A DNA stretch of 64,000 nt from Microplitis mediator (GCF_029852145.1 NC_079976.1:12075104-12139103); one strand, 5' to 3'. Positions 21,431 to 35,800 are shown, counted from the first letter of the stretch. The notes: generated from the letters alone by a model not told the origin. Program-made: numbers and translations.

Positions 21431-23290
21431 AATTTATTATAGTTATATCCTTAATTACTTGAGCGAAGAAATGCTGTATTTTGTACAGTTTAACTTAAAT
21501 TTAAAAATGAAAATTATAAATGTATTATTATCAGTAAGAACGTTTGAGCAAAGCAAAAGAATTTTGTAGCGAAATTTTTAGAGTTTAAAGTATCGGTATT
21601 TTTAATGTTCATGATAATATGATTTTTTTTATTGAATAAAAATTAAGTTTAATCATTTTTTGATTTTCTTAAGCGAAAAAATGCTGACCTTTCATGATTT
21701 AATTGAACTTTCTAATTATATATTACAATTATAGTCCTTTCAGTAAAATAGCTTAATGCAATGCAACAAATGTTGAATATTAAATTTTTAGCATTTTATA
21801 CAAACGTTTTTATTATGCTAAGTACAATAACTTTTTTTTATTTTAATAAAGATTGAATTGAATCAATTCTGGATTTTCTTGAGCGAAGAAATGCCAGACA
21901 CCTCAAAATATTAACTCAACTTAGTATGAGAATTTTCATTATGTTAATTAAAATACAATTTTTTTCATTAACTAAAGGCAAGGTCTAATAATTCTTCCAA
22001 TATCTTGAGTCAAAAAATTCTGGACGTTCTACGATTTCGTTGAATTTTCTATTAATGTATTAAACGTATAGTTTAATAAGTAGAAAAGGCTTAACCAATA
22101 CGCAGAATTTTAATATAAAATTTATAGCGTTTCCAATAACCATTTTTATTATATTCATTACAATATCATTTTTTTAATAAAATGAAGACTCATTCAAATC
22201 AATTCTTGAATTTCTTAAGTCAAGAAATGCTGGATTTACCATAATGTTATTGAACTTTCTAATTATATATAATAAGTGTAGTCTAATCAGTAAAAAAGGC
22301 CTAAGCAATGCGAAAAATATTTATATTGGAATTTTTAGCATTCGATAGAAACTATTTTATTATGTTATTTATAATATTATTTTTCGAATTAAATATAGAT
22401 TAAATTAAATAATTTCTTGAATTTCTTGCACGAAGAAGCGCTGTACTTACCATGATTTTATTGAACTTTCAAATTATATATAATAAGTGCATCTTAATCA
22501 GTAGACAAAGCTTAAACAATGCGCAAAACTTCAATATTAAAATTTTTCAAAATTAATATAAGTATTTTTATTATGTTCATTATAATATCTCTGTTCTTAT
22601 TAAATAAAAATGAAGTTTGATAATTACTTGAATTTTTTGAGGGAAAATAATGGTGAACTTACCATGAATTTATTCAAGTTTTTAATTACATATATTAAGT
22701 ATAGTCTAATCAGTAGAAAAATTTAACTTAATGCGAAAAATTTTTAATGTAAAATTTTTAGCTTTTCATGCAAACATTTTTATCCTGTTCATTGCAGTAT
22801 CATTTTTTGGTTAAATCATAAATGAGTTTTGATTTAACCAAGAAATTCAAGAAATGATATAAATATCATTTCTTGAATTTCTTGAGTCAAGAAATGCTAA
22901 ACTTACCATCATTTTATTGAACTTTCTAATTATATATAATATGTGTAGTCTAATCAGTAGGAAGGCTTAGAGCAATGCGAAAAAATTTTATTGTAAATTT
23001 TCTAGTATCTACAATAAATACTCTTATTATATCCACTAAAATATTATTTTTTTGATTAATTAAAGACTAATTTAAATCATTTCTTGTAATTCTTGTATGA
23101 AGAAATGCTAGAATTCTTACAATTTTATTGAACTTTTTAAGTATCAATTATAAGTGTAGCCTATTCTTTCGAAAAATTTTAAGCGATGCTCAAAATTTGT
23201 ATTGCAAAATTTTTTACATTTAAAGCAATTATTTTCATCATATTCATCATAATATTAATTTTGGAGCGAAGAAATTCTGGATTTCTTATA
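21430..23290. repeat. Left satellite array of the CACTG element (about 210-bp units)
   Basis: A core CTTGAG(C/T)(G/C)AAGAAATGCTG recurs near 21471, 21671, 21881, 22007, 22217, 22428, 22639, 22884, 23096 and 23264. Most steps are 200-212 bp; two are short (126, 168) and one long (245, where an extra palindrome is inserted). Other shared blocks are TTATTGAACTTTCTAATTA and TGTAGTCTAATCAGTA. Units are strongly diverged from each other, so the array is old. No coding. Confidence 0.85.
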
Positions 23291-23715
23291 CACTAAGAAA
23301 AAAAAAGACTTTTAGAAAAAAAAAGTAGACTATTTCAGTTCAATGACGAGACGACCAAGAAATATCAAGTAATCGTCATGGAATCTCCGACAGAATCCAG
23401 TAGAGTAACTGGAGACTGAATTCAGAAGAAATTTCAAAGCAGAGTTCAACTAGTGGACCAAATTTAAAGTTCAAGAAGACAATGGAAATCTAAAGTCAGT
23501 CTACATGAGCCACAGGAGCAAAAACGTTTAATTCTACTTATGGTTAAAGAACTGATAAGATTATTCTTATTTATAGAAAATTTATCTTAATATTTGATAA
23601 CATTAGCAATGTGAAATAGTAATAAATTTCAAATTAAACAGAATACAAACATGACAACAAATCAAAGTTATTACACATATTATAGTAACGAAGAAATCAT
23701 TAAAACATCACCATT
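23291..23715. other. Region between the left array and the accessory gene
   Basis: Includes a short, less AT-rich stretch (about 23340-23530) with no supported frame. An ACACTAAGAAAAAAAAAG near 23290 resembles the element's own terminus. Polyadenylation signals (AATAAA on the minus strand) are plausible around 23610, downstream of the accessory gene. Confidence 0.4.
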
Positions 23716-26700
23716 TTAAGTGTCGTCTTGTCTCTGATCTCTATTAAGAATTGAGTTCTTCTTTAATAGATTCAGTAATTTTTCAATGTACGGGATTCGG
23801 GCGGCATTGGGAATTTCAAGGTGATATATTCCTTCCTGGATAAGTGTCCAGATGTGTAAACTTGGAGGTGGATAGTCAGCATTTAGTATGTGAAAAAGCT
23901 TGAAACAAATATCTATTGCTTTTATCGCCGATGAAACTGAATAAAAATAACTGTCAACGGAAACGTAAATTTCGCTTATCTTTCCCGGAGAAATAGATCC
24001 AATAGCAACAATGTGAGGTTGAACAGGTTGATTTTTGGCCGACTTTTTAATTTCCTCTTGTTTTTTTTTTAATTCGCTAGCATCCTGAAACGATTATATA
24101 AATCCAATAAAATTTCCTACCAAGGTAAACAAATTCATGCCAATAGTATTAAATTCTTAATCATTGAATTCATACACGGATGGATTTTAATAAGACTGTC
24201 TATGATGCAAAACTTTGATTTGTAAGAATTTAAAATGCTAATATAATTTTTGAGTGTTGAAGTAATTAGTTTTATAGTTTGGTGATTAGAATTAATAATT
24301 ATTTCTTTTTAATTATTTATAATTATTTTGGTGAATAATTTTAATCTTAAATGGTAAAATTAATCATATTGATAATGATTTGTGAGCTTTATGATACGAC
24401 TGAATAAGCCTTTGATTCTGATTGTTTATTTGATCGTATCTAGTTCTTCTATTAAGTTCAACTGACATATTTATAAAATAAGTTAGGAATTTTTACTATT
24501 AAATATTCCCTGTGTATGCAACATGAATCCGCAAAAAATTTAATGATTGTACGTACTTTAACGAGGACCACCAGGCTGTCTTTAGCTCCTGTCACAGTAC
24601 ATCTTTTATTATTTAAGCTAGGACTATCATTCTTGTATCTATTTTTTGGAGCAACGAGATTAGGTAGCAATAGCAATTGAGAAATGACACGTAAATCTGT
24701 TTAATAAAAAATAAAATGATAGTAAAGACAAAAAAAATTTTCTGATAAATATCTCAAAGAATAAACTATGACATGTGAATCGTTAGTTTTCAGAAAAATC
24801 ACGACTAGTTTTTTTTTGCTTTGAGCTGGCTCTGAAAATAATAAAGAAAATACTAACTTTCAGAGGTACTCTCCAAATCACTTAAGTCTCGTAATGTTTT
24901 CCCATTGTCACACATTGGCGGATGGTATTTCAAAATTGTTTCAACGAACTTGGACCATTTTTCGCTATCTAACTGATTACAATCGTACAAATTTTCAAAG
25001 TCAATATCAATGAGTCTTGGTGCTAATTTTTCATCAGTTAATTGTGGCCATTGGGTAAAAATATTAGTCAGCATAGAGAAGTTATTGCCCATTATCCATT
25101 TATTACGATATTTCGATGTTGCATCCCAGTGAACCAAAAGTTCATCTTTTGGACTATCATTTTCTGATAACCATTTAACGCTTCTCTGAATATCAATGGA
25201 TTGATCTACACACCAAGGCAATATCAATGATAAAATAATTTTTACAATAAGCTATGAATAAATAAAAACAAATCGAATGATGGTTAATCTTGCAAGCTAT
25301 CCTTAAAACTCGCTACTATTTTTGAGCTCAAAGCGTTCGAAAACATACTAGGTACGAAATTATGAAATTCTTCGAATTAGAAGAGCTCAATAATTTCGTA
25401 ATAGGTAGACTTTCAAGCGCATTGAGCTCAAAAATAAGAGAAAGTTAACTTAACATTAATATTAAGTACTCCTTAATTACGATTTTCTATTTCCCATTTA
25501 AATAACATGGGAAAAAAAGTTTTGAGTTTGGAATTTTATATCTTGGTAATGCCGTATTGTACAAATAAGCCCAGGATATAATTTTGTAGGAAATTTGAAG
25601 CTCTACAAAAAAGTAGTCTTGTAATTTTTTGATAAACCCATCTGTTCAAAAGTTATTTGAGCTTGAAGTCAAATTTAGAGTAAATTTCGAAATCTTTTTA
25701 CTTTCCCCGCGAAACTATCAGACTTATCACAAAATGTCATAGAACTTTTTTTGTAGACAATTTTATTTTCTACAAATTATCTCTGATAAAGTTTTTTGAA
25801 ATTCCGCATTGTTTTCTAGTTATTACCATTCTCATGTCAAGATCTTAAAAAAAATAGTGTTTGGATCGATTTAAAGATCTTGACATTAGGATGGTAATAA
25901 CTAGAAAATGATGCGGAATTTTAAACAACTTTATTAAAGATAATTTGTAGGAAATAAAATTATCTACAAAAAAGATCCTATGACATTTTGCGATAAGTCT
26001 GATAGTTTCGCGGGGAAAGTATAAAGAACTCGAAACTCACTATAAATTTGACTTCAAGCTTAAATAACTTTTGAACAAATGGATTTATCAAAAAATCATA
26101 AGAGTACTTTTTTGTAGAGTGTCAAATTTTATACACAAGCATATCCTGGGCTCATTTGTACAATACGGCATTACAGAGATATCAAATTCCATATTCCAAA
26201 TTTTTTTTTCCCGTATTATTTAGATGGGAAATAGAAAATCGCAATCAGGGAGTACTTAATATTAATGTTAAGGGCTCAAATTTTAACTGGCGTCTTCTTT
26301 TATCCTACTGAAAATTTTTTGTGTGTGTTCTTGATAAAAAAAAATAGTTATTTTTTTTTAATCGGTCTAGTGCATACCTGTAAATCTTGGAACTTTTTCC
26401 GATGAATTTGATGACGACATTTTTCGTTTTTTAGTTACTCCACTAAGTTTTCGACTTGCACTTAAAACATTTTTGAATTTATCAGAGAATTTACCCTTTG
26501 GCGGAATCGATTGACCTGTTTTTGAATCTTGTTTTTTTATTGGAGCGGTAAAATAAGTTAATGAAGTTTCCTGAGTGAAAATTTTAGTTATATTTTCAGC
26601 CAGTGTTGCAAAATGGGAATGTTCCCATCTAATAAAAGACAGAATGAAAATTTTGAATAAATAAATATCATTAAATAACTTTTTACATAATAATCTACAT

Positions 26701-27554
26701 ACTATAAAGGTTCCTCACGGAAATAATGTAATATACATTGAATAGACAGATAATCTAGTTCATGTGGTCAGAAAATTAACAGAAAAAATTTTTCTTAACC
26801 CGTAAAACGTAAAAAAAAAGACTAAAAATTTGAACAATTTTTTTTCGCGGTACTCTTCAGATGGCGTGGAAACTGGGGCTCTTAAAATTTTTTTGTCTGA
26901 AAATCCGAAAACTAGTCTTGAAGCTTCAAAACGTTTTTTTTTTTTTTTTTTTCAAACTCTCGATACCACCTTTTTTCACTGAGATAGAACCCATAAAAAA
27001 TCACTAAAAATTTTAGATTTTTTTTGCTTTTTTAATTTTTTTGAATAGTGTATATTTTTTTCCGTGAGGGATAGTTAATGGAATGAAGAAAAAATCTATT
27101 AATTTATGATTTATACTTTACTTATTGTGGATTAAAAGTAGTTGATTTACGATTACATCCACTACCGCATCACTCTGTTGATTAGTTAAAACTTTTTCTT
27201 TGCAAACCTGTAGAATCATTTTCGTACTGTAATTTGTACATAAGTACTTTTCTAATTCTGTAGGAGTAATTTTTAAAAACAATGCACTTTTGAGTGCATA
27301 TGAGTTCATTCTGGATATACTTATTTCAGGCTCAGGAACATTATCGCTCTGTGTAATAAATTTTTAGTGTCAGGGAAAGTAAATAAAATAAAAATTTTTT
27401 AAATAAGAAAAATTAATAACAAAAAGTTTTGAAAAGTTCCAATATATATGGAACTGATTATTAAAGAAAGAAAACAGTACAGTATTTTCCTTATGAAATT
27501 CTACACTAACATTTAAATGAATTTATATTAATTTATATTAAACTGTTAAACAGT

Positions 27555-27647
<93 letters not shown>

Positions 27648-28235
27648 CATGCGGGTGTCTGTGGGCGCGTGTCTGTGGATGTGTGTGCGTGTGTGTGTGT
27701 GTGTGTGCATGCGGGTGTCTGTGGGCGCGTGTCTGTGGATGTGTGTGCGTGTGTGCGAGTGTAATTCTACACTGAAAAAAAAATACTGTTTTCAAGTATC
27801 TGCGTGTTTGAATCCTCCCGAGAAAATAACTGACACATATTATATAGAACCCTCTGTAAAATAGTAAAAAAAATGTATATTTATCTTATACCTTGTCCGT
27901 TTCCTCGGTTGATTTGCTTTGACTTTGTATTTCATTTAAATGCCGTAAGCCATTAGTCACAATTGAGACCGATTGTCGAAAATTTGCTGTTTAAATTATA
28001 AACATTAGTTGAAAAATTGAAAAAATTTAAATAAATGTGAATTAGGAGAAACCATTTACTATCTAATATAAAGTTCTTTAAATATTTTGTCGCACATTTT
28101 CAGGTCGAATAATATTTATTATTATTTTAATTAGATTAAATTAATAAATGTAAAACATTGATTAATATATTAAATAAAAAACTTACAAGTTTCTTCGGGA
28201 TCAGAGTCATCATTACTTAAAGAAAAATCGGCCAT
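23716..28235 (-). CDS. Seven-exon accessory gene of the CACTG transposon (492 aa), intact
   Basis: Exons on the minus strand: 28187-28235, 27892-27986, 27122-27348, 26378-26628, 24858-25205, 24557-24696, 23716-24084. All six introns have GT...AG ends (donors GTAAGT, GTATAA, GTAAAG, GTATGC, GTTAGT, GTACGT), and all phases join without a stop, 1,479 nt in total. The N-terminus is acidic (MADFSLSNDDSDPEET). Exon 4 carries WEHSHFATLAENITKIF and a basic KKRKMSSSNSSEK tract (possible nuclear signal). Exon 5 is tryptophan-rich. Exon 7 has AIKAIDICFKLFHILNADYP followed by HIWTLIQEG, which I recall from accessory proteins of insect and cnidarian CACTA-like elements. Function unknown; a DNA-binding partner of the transposase is the natural guess. 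Introns host a foldback element and a microsatellite. Confidence 0.8.
25297..25440. repeat. GAGCTC-rich fragment in intron 4
   Basis: Short palindromic motifs (TTTTGAGCTCAAAGCG, GAAGAGCTCAATAATTTC, GCATTGAGCTCAAAA) resemble the GAGCTC clusters of the AACTTCCCGC repeats. A similar fragment lies near 37790-37950. Confidence 0.5.
25445..26272. mobile_element. Foldback element (830 bp) in intron 4 of the accessory gene
   Basis: An almost perfect palindrome: TTAACATTAATATTAAGTAC at the left is inverted at 26255-26272. The arms meet near 25860. Relatives occur at 56205-56660 and 57880-58044. It lies wholly inside an intron, leaving splice sites intact. Confidence 0.85.
26768..27055. repeat. AT-rich repeat fragment in intron 3
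   Basis: Ends TTTTTGAATAGTGTATA and contains CACTAAAAATTTTAGATT, similar to 1900-2000. Probably a decayed TA-targeting element end. Weakly supported. Confidence 0.35.
27557..27765. repeat. (GT)n microsatellite with a duplicated 56-bp block, intron 2
   Basis: A pure GT run is followed by two copies of GTGCATGCGGGTGTCTGTGG with GCGCGTGTCTGTGGATGTG. The left flank (27505-27555, with AACTGTTAAACAGT) is repeated in inverted orientation at 29310-29365 next to a (CA)n run, so the microsatellite and flank were copied together. Confidence 0.85.
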
Positions 28236-28786
28236 CGTCGATCAAAAATCCTTTAATTTTTTTTTTTTTTAACAAACGAAAATAATTCGTGTAAAATAAT
28301 TCGTATAAAAATTTTTATTGCTATTAATATTAATTCAGAGCTGTAAATAACAGACAAAGATAGAATTATACACGATCGTTATTTTTTATTTTTTTTTTTT
28401 CATAATAAAAACAAGTGACAATTCTAGCTTCTTATGATAAAAATAATTGAAACGGTAATTTCACACAAGTTATGTTACTCTTATAATCCTCTTTTAAAAA
28501 GTTGATGACCGGATGTCGTATCGTTTTACGTCACTTCTGTGACTATTTTATTCGGTTGTCGATTGGTCGACTGAGATAGTGGCGGGATTTTTGAAAGAAT
28601 GAAGGCGAGCGAAGCGAGCATGTTGTGTCTAGTATAAGTAAAAAGTGCAGAGCAAGAAAGTTTTTTAGGAAAACAAAAGTTGTTTTATAGCAAAAAGAAA
28701 TCTTCTTGAGACAAGAAAATTTCCTTGGCTCAAGAAGATTTTATTTGGTCTACGATAATTTGGCTTTTTCTAAATATTTTCATCAC
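28236..28786 (-). promoter_or_regulatory. Upstream region of the accessory gene
   Basis: No gene. The 5' side has a short GC-richer block (28500-28640, with TGACCGGATGTCGTATCG and GCGAGCGAAGCGAGCATG). A similar CCTGCTTCGCG...TATAAT block lies upstream of the transposase at 37680. Two TTCTTGAG/CAAGAA palindromes occur at 28701-28737. Promoter role is inferred from position. Confidence 0.4.
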
Positions 28787-29044
28787 TACAATGTAAAAAA
28801 TTCGCAGAGTGAATGCGGATTAAATCCGGAGTGAATGCGGAGTGAATTAATTTTTAATTATTCACTCCCCTCTGGGTGAAATTCACTACGCAGGGGAGTT
28901 TCGCGGAGTATATAATTTTTTATTAATTTATTCCCTCCGGAGTGAATTTCACTCCGGAGAGGAGTTTTGAAAATATTATTAATAAAAAATAACTCCACTC
29001 GATAAAATCGAAGTAAAAACTCGCGTATTACATTACTGATCAAC

Positions 29045-29315
<271 letters not shown>

Positions 29316-29362
29316 TTTCACAGTTTAATATAAATTAATATAAATTCATTTAAATGTTAATA

Positions 29363-30094
29363 GGGGAGGGTGGGGCAGAGCGGCCTCCCTAAGCCAATTA
29401 TTACTTTTTGTGGCTTTCAACCATCAAATCACTTTACTTTTGTCTTATTTCGAACAAATTTATGGACATTTTGCCGAAATTCTGAAAAAAAAAAATTTTT
29501 TTTGTGGGGCAGAGCGGTCCCCCCCCCTCCCCTAAAAAATGATAATTTTTTTTTTTTTTTTTTTAATTCTTTTCATCATTAAGAATGTATTTCTTTCTCT
29601 TGACAACTATTTTTGGTTTTATATTACTTAAAAAAAATTTTTCAAGGTATGATAAATCGTTCCCCCTCGATTAGCTCAATTACTAATTATTATTTAATAA
29701 AAAAAAAAAACAATTCTATATTTCTTATTTGTCATTATTTTGAACCCTAAAAACGTGTTTTTTGATTTTTTAGTTTACAGATCATTTCGCATTATTTAAG
29801 GAATTTTATCAATTAAAATATAAATTATTATTTTCGAATACTTTTAGTGGTGAAATTTGCCCCAGTTATAGAAAATCATTCGAAAAATGGATTAATATAT
29901 TAAATTTTTTTTAATTTGACGATAAAAATTTGAAAGAATCATTTTATCAAAATTTTCGGGTGGTCCATTTTGCCCCAGGTGTCATGCGTAGGGCTAAAAA
30001 TGCGTAAATATATCGGATTTATAGTAATTAGACGAAAAAAAAAAAAATTTTTTTGATCAAAATTTCAGGGGGGGCGCTCTGCCCCACCCTCCCC
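29363..30094. mobile_element. GGGGAGGGTGGGGCAG MITE, nested
   Basis: GGGGAGGGTGGGGCAGAGCG at the left and its inverted copy at the right (30075-30094), flanked by TA (29361-62, 30095-96). The interior holds further GGGGCAGAGCGG and TTTGCCCCAG pieces. Non-coding. Confidence 0.8.
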
Positions 30095-30534
30095 TACTCC
30101 GGACCGGAGTAGATTGGGAGTGAAAAAAATCCGTGTCACTCCGAGATCACTCCGCTAAAAAAAATCTCCCAATTCACTCCGCATGCGGAGTGATTTTTTT
30201 TAAAACTCCGGAACTCCGAGTGGCAGTGTAAATCTAATTTCAATCCGAATTCACTCCGGATTTTTTACAGTGTAAAAAAAATTTACTTTAGAATCAATAA
30301 TTTTTTCTTTCTGTGTATTATTAACCGAACACGTCATAGGATTTACTAATTATTTATAAATTAAATTTTATGCTTCTGATGACAGTGTCTTGGATAATTT
30401 GAGCACTGCAAATGTAATATGCTGTAACATATGTTATTCATTTTAAGCTTTTCGAATATATCTTTTAGAAAAAAAAAGTCGACTTTCTTAGCCCATTTTA
30501 ATGTCTACAATATAATCAAAGACATCTACTAGTA

Positions 30535-32145
30535 GGAGAGCTGATCAGCAATTTTGGGTACATTCTTGAGGCAGTTAGCAAATTTTTGTGTCCCTAAGAG
30601 ACCCCTAAAAAAGGTAATTTCTTATAAAAAAAAAGTTTTTGAGGCATTTTGATTTTTATAAATGTTGAAGTTAGATATTTAACGAATTGATACATGAAGA
30701 AGTCAGATCAATTAGTCGGCACTTAATGTAAGCCAGACTAGTAAAAAGTAGTTTGTAAAACTAATTCAGAAAATGTTCTTGAGGCACGCTGCAATTTTGA
30801 GAGGGTAATCTAGGTAATTAAACATAAATAATCGCAAAAAGCCAGATCATTTTGATGGCACTTTCGATCTGCCAGATCGTCATAAAGTTTCGCGTAGATG
30901 CGTGTGAACAGCACTATGTGACGCTTAAGGTGCGAGAGAGACCGTATATTGGCTGTACCTCTCGCTCACGGCCACTACGACGTGATTGGCTCTCGTGAGA
31001 CCACGTGACCTACAGTGCGGTTAATTTAAAATTTCGGAGTAAATAAGTAATTCTAATAATAATAACAACAGTAATAATAGTAATAATAAAATTTAAAATA
31101 ATATTGATAATAAAAATAATAATAATAATAACAATAAGAAAAATAATGATAAAATAAAATTAAATAATATTAAATTTTTGAAAAATATAACAATGAAAAT
31201 ATTATTAGTAATAAAAATAAAAAAAAAACGATAATTTAAAATAAAATAATAATAATAAATTATTATTATTAATAATAATAAATTATTATTATTAATATTT
31301 TATTTTATTTATTTAAATTATTATTATAATTATTAATACTAAATTATTATTATTTTTTTTTATTTTATTTTAATTTATCGTTTTTTTTTTATTTTTATTA
31401 CTAATATTATTTTCATTGTTATATTTTTCAAAAATTTAATATTATTTAATTTTATTTTATCATTATTTTTCTTATTGTTATTATTATTATTATTTTTATT
31501 ATCAATATTATTTTAAATTTTATTATTACTATTATTACTGTTGTTATTATTATTAGAATTACTTATTTACTCCGAAATTTTAAATTAACCGCACTGTAGG
31601 TCACGTGGTCTCACGAGAGCCAATCACGTCGTAGTGGCCGTGAGCGAGAGGTACAGCCAATATACGGTCTCTCTCGCACCTTGAGCGTCACATAGTGCTG
31701 TTCACACGCATCTACGCGAAACTTTATGACGATCTGGCAGATCGAAAGTGCCATCAAAATGATCTGGCTTTTTGCAATTATTTATGTTTAATTACCTAGA
31801 TTACCCTCTCACAATTGCAGCGTGCCTCAAGAACATTTTCTGAATTAGTTTTACAAACCACTTTTCACTAGTCTGGCTTACATTAAGTGCCGACTATTTG
31901 ATCTGGCTTCTTCATGTATCGATTCGTTAAATATCTAACTTCAACATATATAAAAATCAAAATGCCTCAAATATTTTTTTTTTATAATAAAATTTCCCTT
32001 TTTAAAAAATTCAAGGGTTGCAAGGGGGCCGCTACCCTCCAGCCAGACCTCGATTACCTTTTTTAGGGGTCTCTTAGGGACACTCACAAAAATTTGCTAA
32101 TTGCCTCAAGAATGTACCCAAAATTGCTGATCAGCTCTCGGACTA
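30535..32145. mobile_element. Foldback palindrome, about 1.6 kb
   Basis: AGAGCTGATCAGCAATTTTG at 30537 is inverted at about 32122-32141, and the arms match for about 730 bp, meeting in AAT/ATT triplet repeats near 31270. The arms contain a GC-richer block (GGTGCGAGAGAGACCG, ACCACGTGACC). One arm carries an extra insertion near 32010-32040. No coding frame. Lies between the two CACTG-element genes. Confidence 0.88.
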
Positions 32146-32149
32146 TACA

Positions 32150-32860
32150 ATCACTTTACATATTTTTTTGTGTATTTTAACGTCGAATTGACAATTTTAA
32201 TTAAATATTTATAACTATAATATTTCGTACGTTTTTGTTTAATAAAGCACAAAAAAATGATTTTTATAACTTTTTTAGCGGGAAAAAAAAATTTTTAATT
32301 ATGTATTTGGAATTTGAAAATTTGAAAGATTCTCTTAACCAGCAAATAAAACAAGAAAATTGACTTTTTGATTTGCATCTTTAATTTTTTCTCGGAAATA
32401 TTATTTTGTAATTTCTTATTTTCGAAACTTCACACATTTACAAAAAGTGGAACAAAACTAGAATAAATTTTTATATATAGGCTTATTGTAAAACAGCTGC
32501 AATAAATTTCCTGAAAAATATCTCGGATGGGAAAAAAGAGCGAATCTTATGGGCTATTTCAATTTTTGAGATATCGAGCTAAAGTGTAAGGAGATTTTTT
32601 TTTTTTTTTTTTTCAATGGTCTCTGCAATAATCAATGAATAGCAAATTTTTTATTGTTGTAATCAAGAAACTGATTTTATTCTTTTAAATACAATATAAC
32701 TTTAATTCAAAGTCGGTTATTTAAGAGAAATTTATAGTATTAATTTACATCTTTTTTATATAACAAAAAAAACTTCATAATTATAAGAAAAGTTAAAAAA
32801 AAAAATTAACAATCATTTTTTATTTATTTTATTGCTGACAGCTATTTAGCAAATTTCATA
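32150..32860. other. Spacer 3' of the transposase gene
   Basis: AT-rich, no frame or repeat identified. It probably includes the 3' untranslated region of the transposase gene. Confidence 0.5.
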
Positions 32861-35800
32861 CTATAACACTGTAATATAGTGTAAATCATCAGATAAAGTA
32901 TGTATGTTGAGTGGTTCAAAATCAAAAAGATTTTTATGAAATACGATTCCCCAATCTTCCGTATCTAGTACATTGAATCCTTGAAAACGATATGAAAATG
33001 ACACCGTTTTCATTTTAGTAAAAAGAAATGCTACTCGGTCAGTACTTTTGTCATCAATGAAAATAATATATCGGATTCGTCCGAATTGCAGGTTCTCATC
33101 ATCGTCATTATCTATTATTAAGCATTGATTAATTTCATACCTACCCTGGCGATTTTAGCGCCACGGTGACCTTACAGTAAAAACACCGTTAAAACACCGT
33201 GGAACGACTGTGAAAACGTGGTTGTAATGCAGTGAAATCACGGTATTTTTTGTGCAGTCACGCCACTGTATTCCGACCGCGTTTCCATTGCACTTAAAGA
33301 GTGTTTCCACGGTGTTTCGATCGTAAGGTCACAGTAATCTCACGGTGGTTTTACGGTGAAACCACCGTAAAACTACGGTGCGCTCCACAGTGGTTTTCAG
33401 CGATATCCACGGTGAGTTTACAACGGCTTTCCGATGGCTTGACAGTTTTTTAACCGTGAATTCACCGTATTTCCACAGTCAGCTCATCGTTTCATGATGC
33501 GTCCATAAATTTTATAGCGAAAAAAAAAAAAAAAAAAATTAACGCCTACTCGGAGGATCGATCCCAGCGCCTTCGCATTCAAAGTCTGATCTGCTATCCA
33601 CTGTGCCAAATCACACCCTTGATTGTGGGGATTGATTGTATTTATATAAGCACAAATGAACTTTAGAAAATTAAAGATATTTAATAAATGATTGATTTTC
33701 TGATTTGTATTACATTCAATTATATAATTGTTTATAGGGTAACGAGACCAATACCGGTATACCCACTAGTAGCGGGGCAATAAATACTTTTTTTGGTAAA
33801 TTATGTAAATGAGAAGTTAAAATTTTTCAAACTTAACCATACAATATTTTAAATTTGAAATCTAAGTTTTTTATAACTAAATTCATTATTCAAACATCGA
33901 AATGTCCTTAACTATCTCACTAATGATCTTATTAGCTTATTTTCAAAAATTTTAAAAAAGTTTGCGTACTTTACAACATTTATGAATGCGGTAAATTGAA
34001 AAATTTCATAGACTTTATAAGATTTATGAATCATTGTAAAATCATTTTTTTCGAATAATGTTACATTATTTAGTCGTATCTAAAGTATATTACAAAATAT
34101 AATGATTCACAAACCTGCGCGGCATATTTACTCAGAAATCGCTATTAAATAGAATTTGCTAGAACTCAATTATATAAAATTTTGCATTATTGAATAAAAA
34201 CAAAATTCACTTCGGGACTAGAAAAATTTTTTGACGCAATAACATTTTATTTTCGCCTAAAAAAATTTTTTCTTGAATTCAGAAAATTCTTTGTCGCCAC
34301 AAAAAAATTTTTGTTTTCAATTCATTATGCTTAAATTTCTTTAGGGCAAGTCAAAATTTTCTTGGGGTGAGTGCAACTTTTTGGCGCCAAGAAATTCCTT
34401 TTTTCTGTGTACTCATATTGATAAGATAACTTAAAATGATAAGCTTTGTTCATTTTAATAATTTAACAATACACTTTAGAAAAGATAATTATCAAAAGTA
34501 CTGAGAAAATAAGAAAATATGATTGACAGAGATTTGGAAACTATAAGAAAAAAATATATCAATGGTGAAGACACCATGAAATCATCGTGAAAACAACGAG
34601 GAAATACTGAACTACCACAGAGAAAACGCTGAAAAATCCACGCGAAAATACTGTGAGGCCATCGTGGGACCACCGTGAGCTCACCGTGGAAATTACTGCC
34701 AACCACTGTGAAACCACTATGAAAACACTGGAAATTCACCGTCAGAACACTGTGAACTCGCTTTCGAAACACCCTTAAACCACCGTAAAAACACAGTGTG
34801 GACTCGGTCGGTACATAGTAGCGTGACTGCACAGAAACCACCGTAAATTCACCGTCGAATCTCCGCCGCTTCACTGTCAAAACACGGAAGACGTGTTTTC
34901 ACGGTAAAAACACCGTAATTCGACCGTGCTTTCACCGTCGCGGTGAAACCGCTAGGGTAGTGCCATAAATTTCTAACAATGACGCTACTAAGCCTTGTGA
35001 TAACGAAACTGGTATTAGATTATTGAGGGCGTTAATCTCTTTTATCTCTGCAAGATTTTTCGGTTCTGACAATTTCCACGAAATATTTGGTGAAAGTGCA
35101 TTATTATCGAAAAATCTTAGTGATAAATGCTGCTGATATTTTATTGCCAGTGAATGAGCTGGATTTACCCTAGACTTAATTGATTGGGTAATCGCTTTGA
35201 GCAAGCTATGTAACCCTTCAGGGCGCATACAAGAAAAATTATTTAAAGGACCCAAAGACTTCATTAACCGATGATAATGAACGATATTGTGAAATTTAAA
35301 TGTTAATGGAAGATCAAAGATTTTTATGTAAAGTGCGTGATGCAAAGAAACTAGTTTTTCAAATTTTTTTATTTTTTCATTTGTATAAATACAGCTGTTC
35401 AATATGTAAATCATTTCTCGTAAATAGGTAAATAATTTCCATTCTTTGTTTTGTTCTGAAATATAATTTCCTACATAGAAACCTAAATATTTTATAAGTG
35501 TTTTCATCTCTGATGCAGACATGATAAGCATACCTTTATTTAATGCTGTCATTTTGATAGGAGGAGGTATATTTATACCACGAGAAGGACCATAGTCAAA
35601 AAATTTGATTTTCCAATTCAAATTTTTCAAAGAGAAACATTTATTTTTAATTAAATTTTTAAGAACTTTTCCCATCACGTAGCGGCAAATCCCTTCATAA
35701 AAATCATGCATAATATCAACAGTCATGTTATCGATAACATGATAACTTAGCAATTCATTAAAAATACACGTTTCTTTAATGCCATTAGATTGTAATTTTG

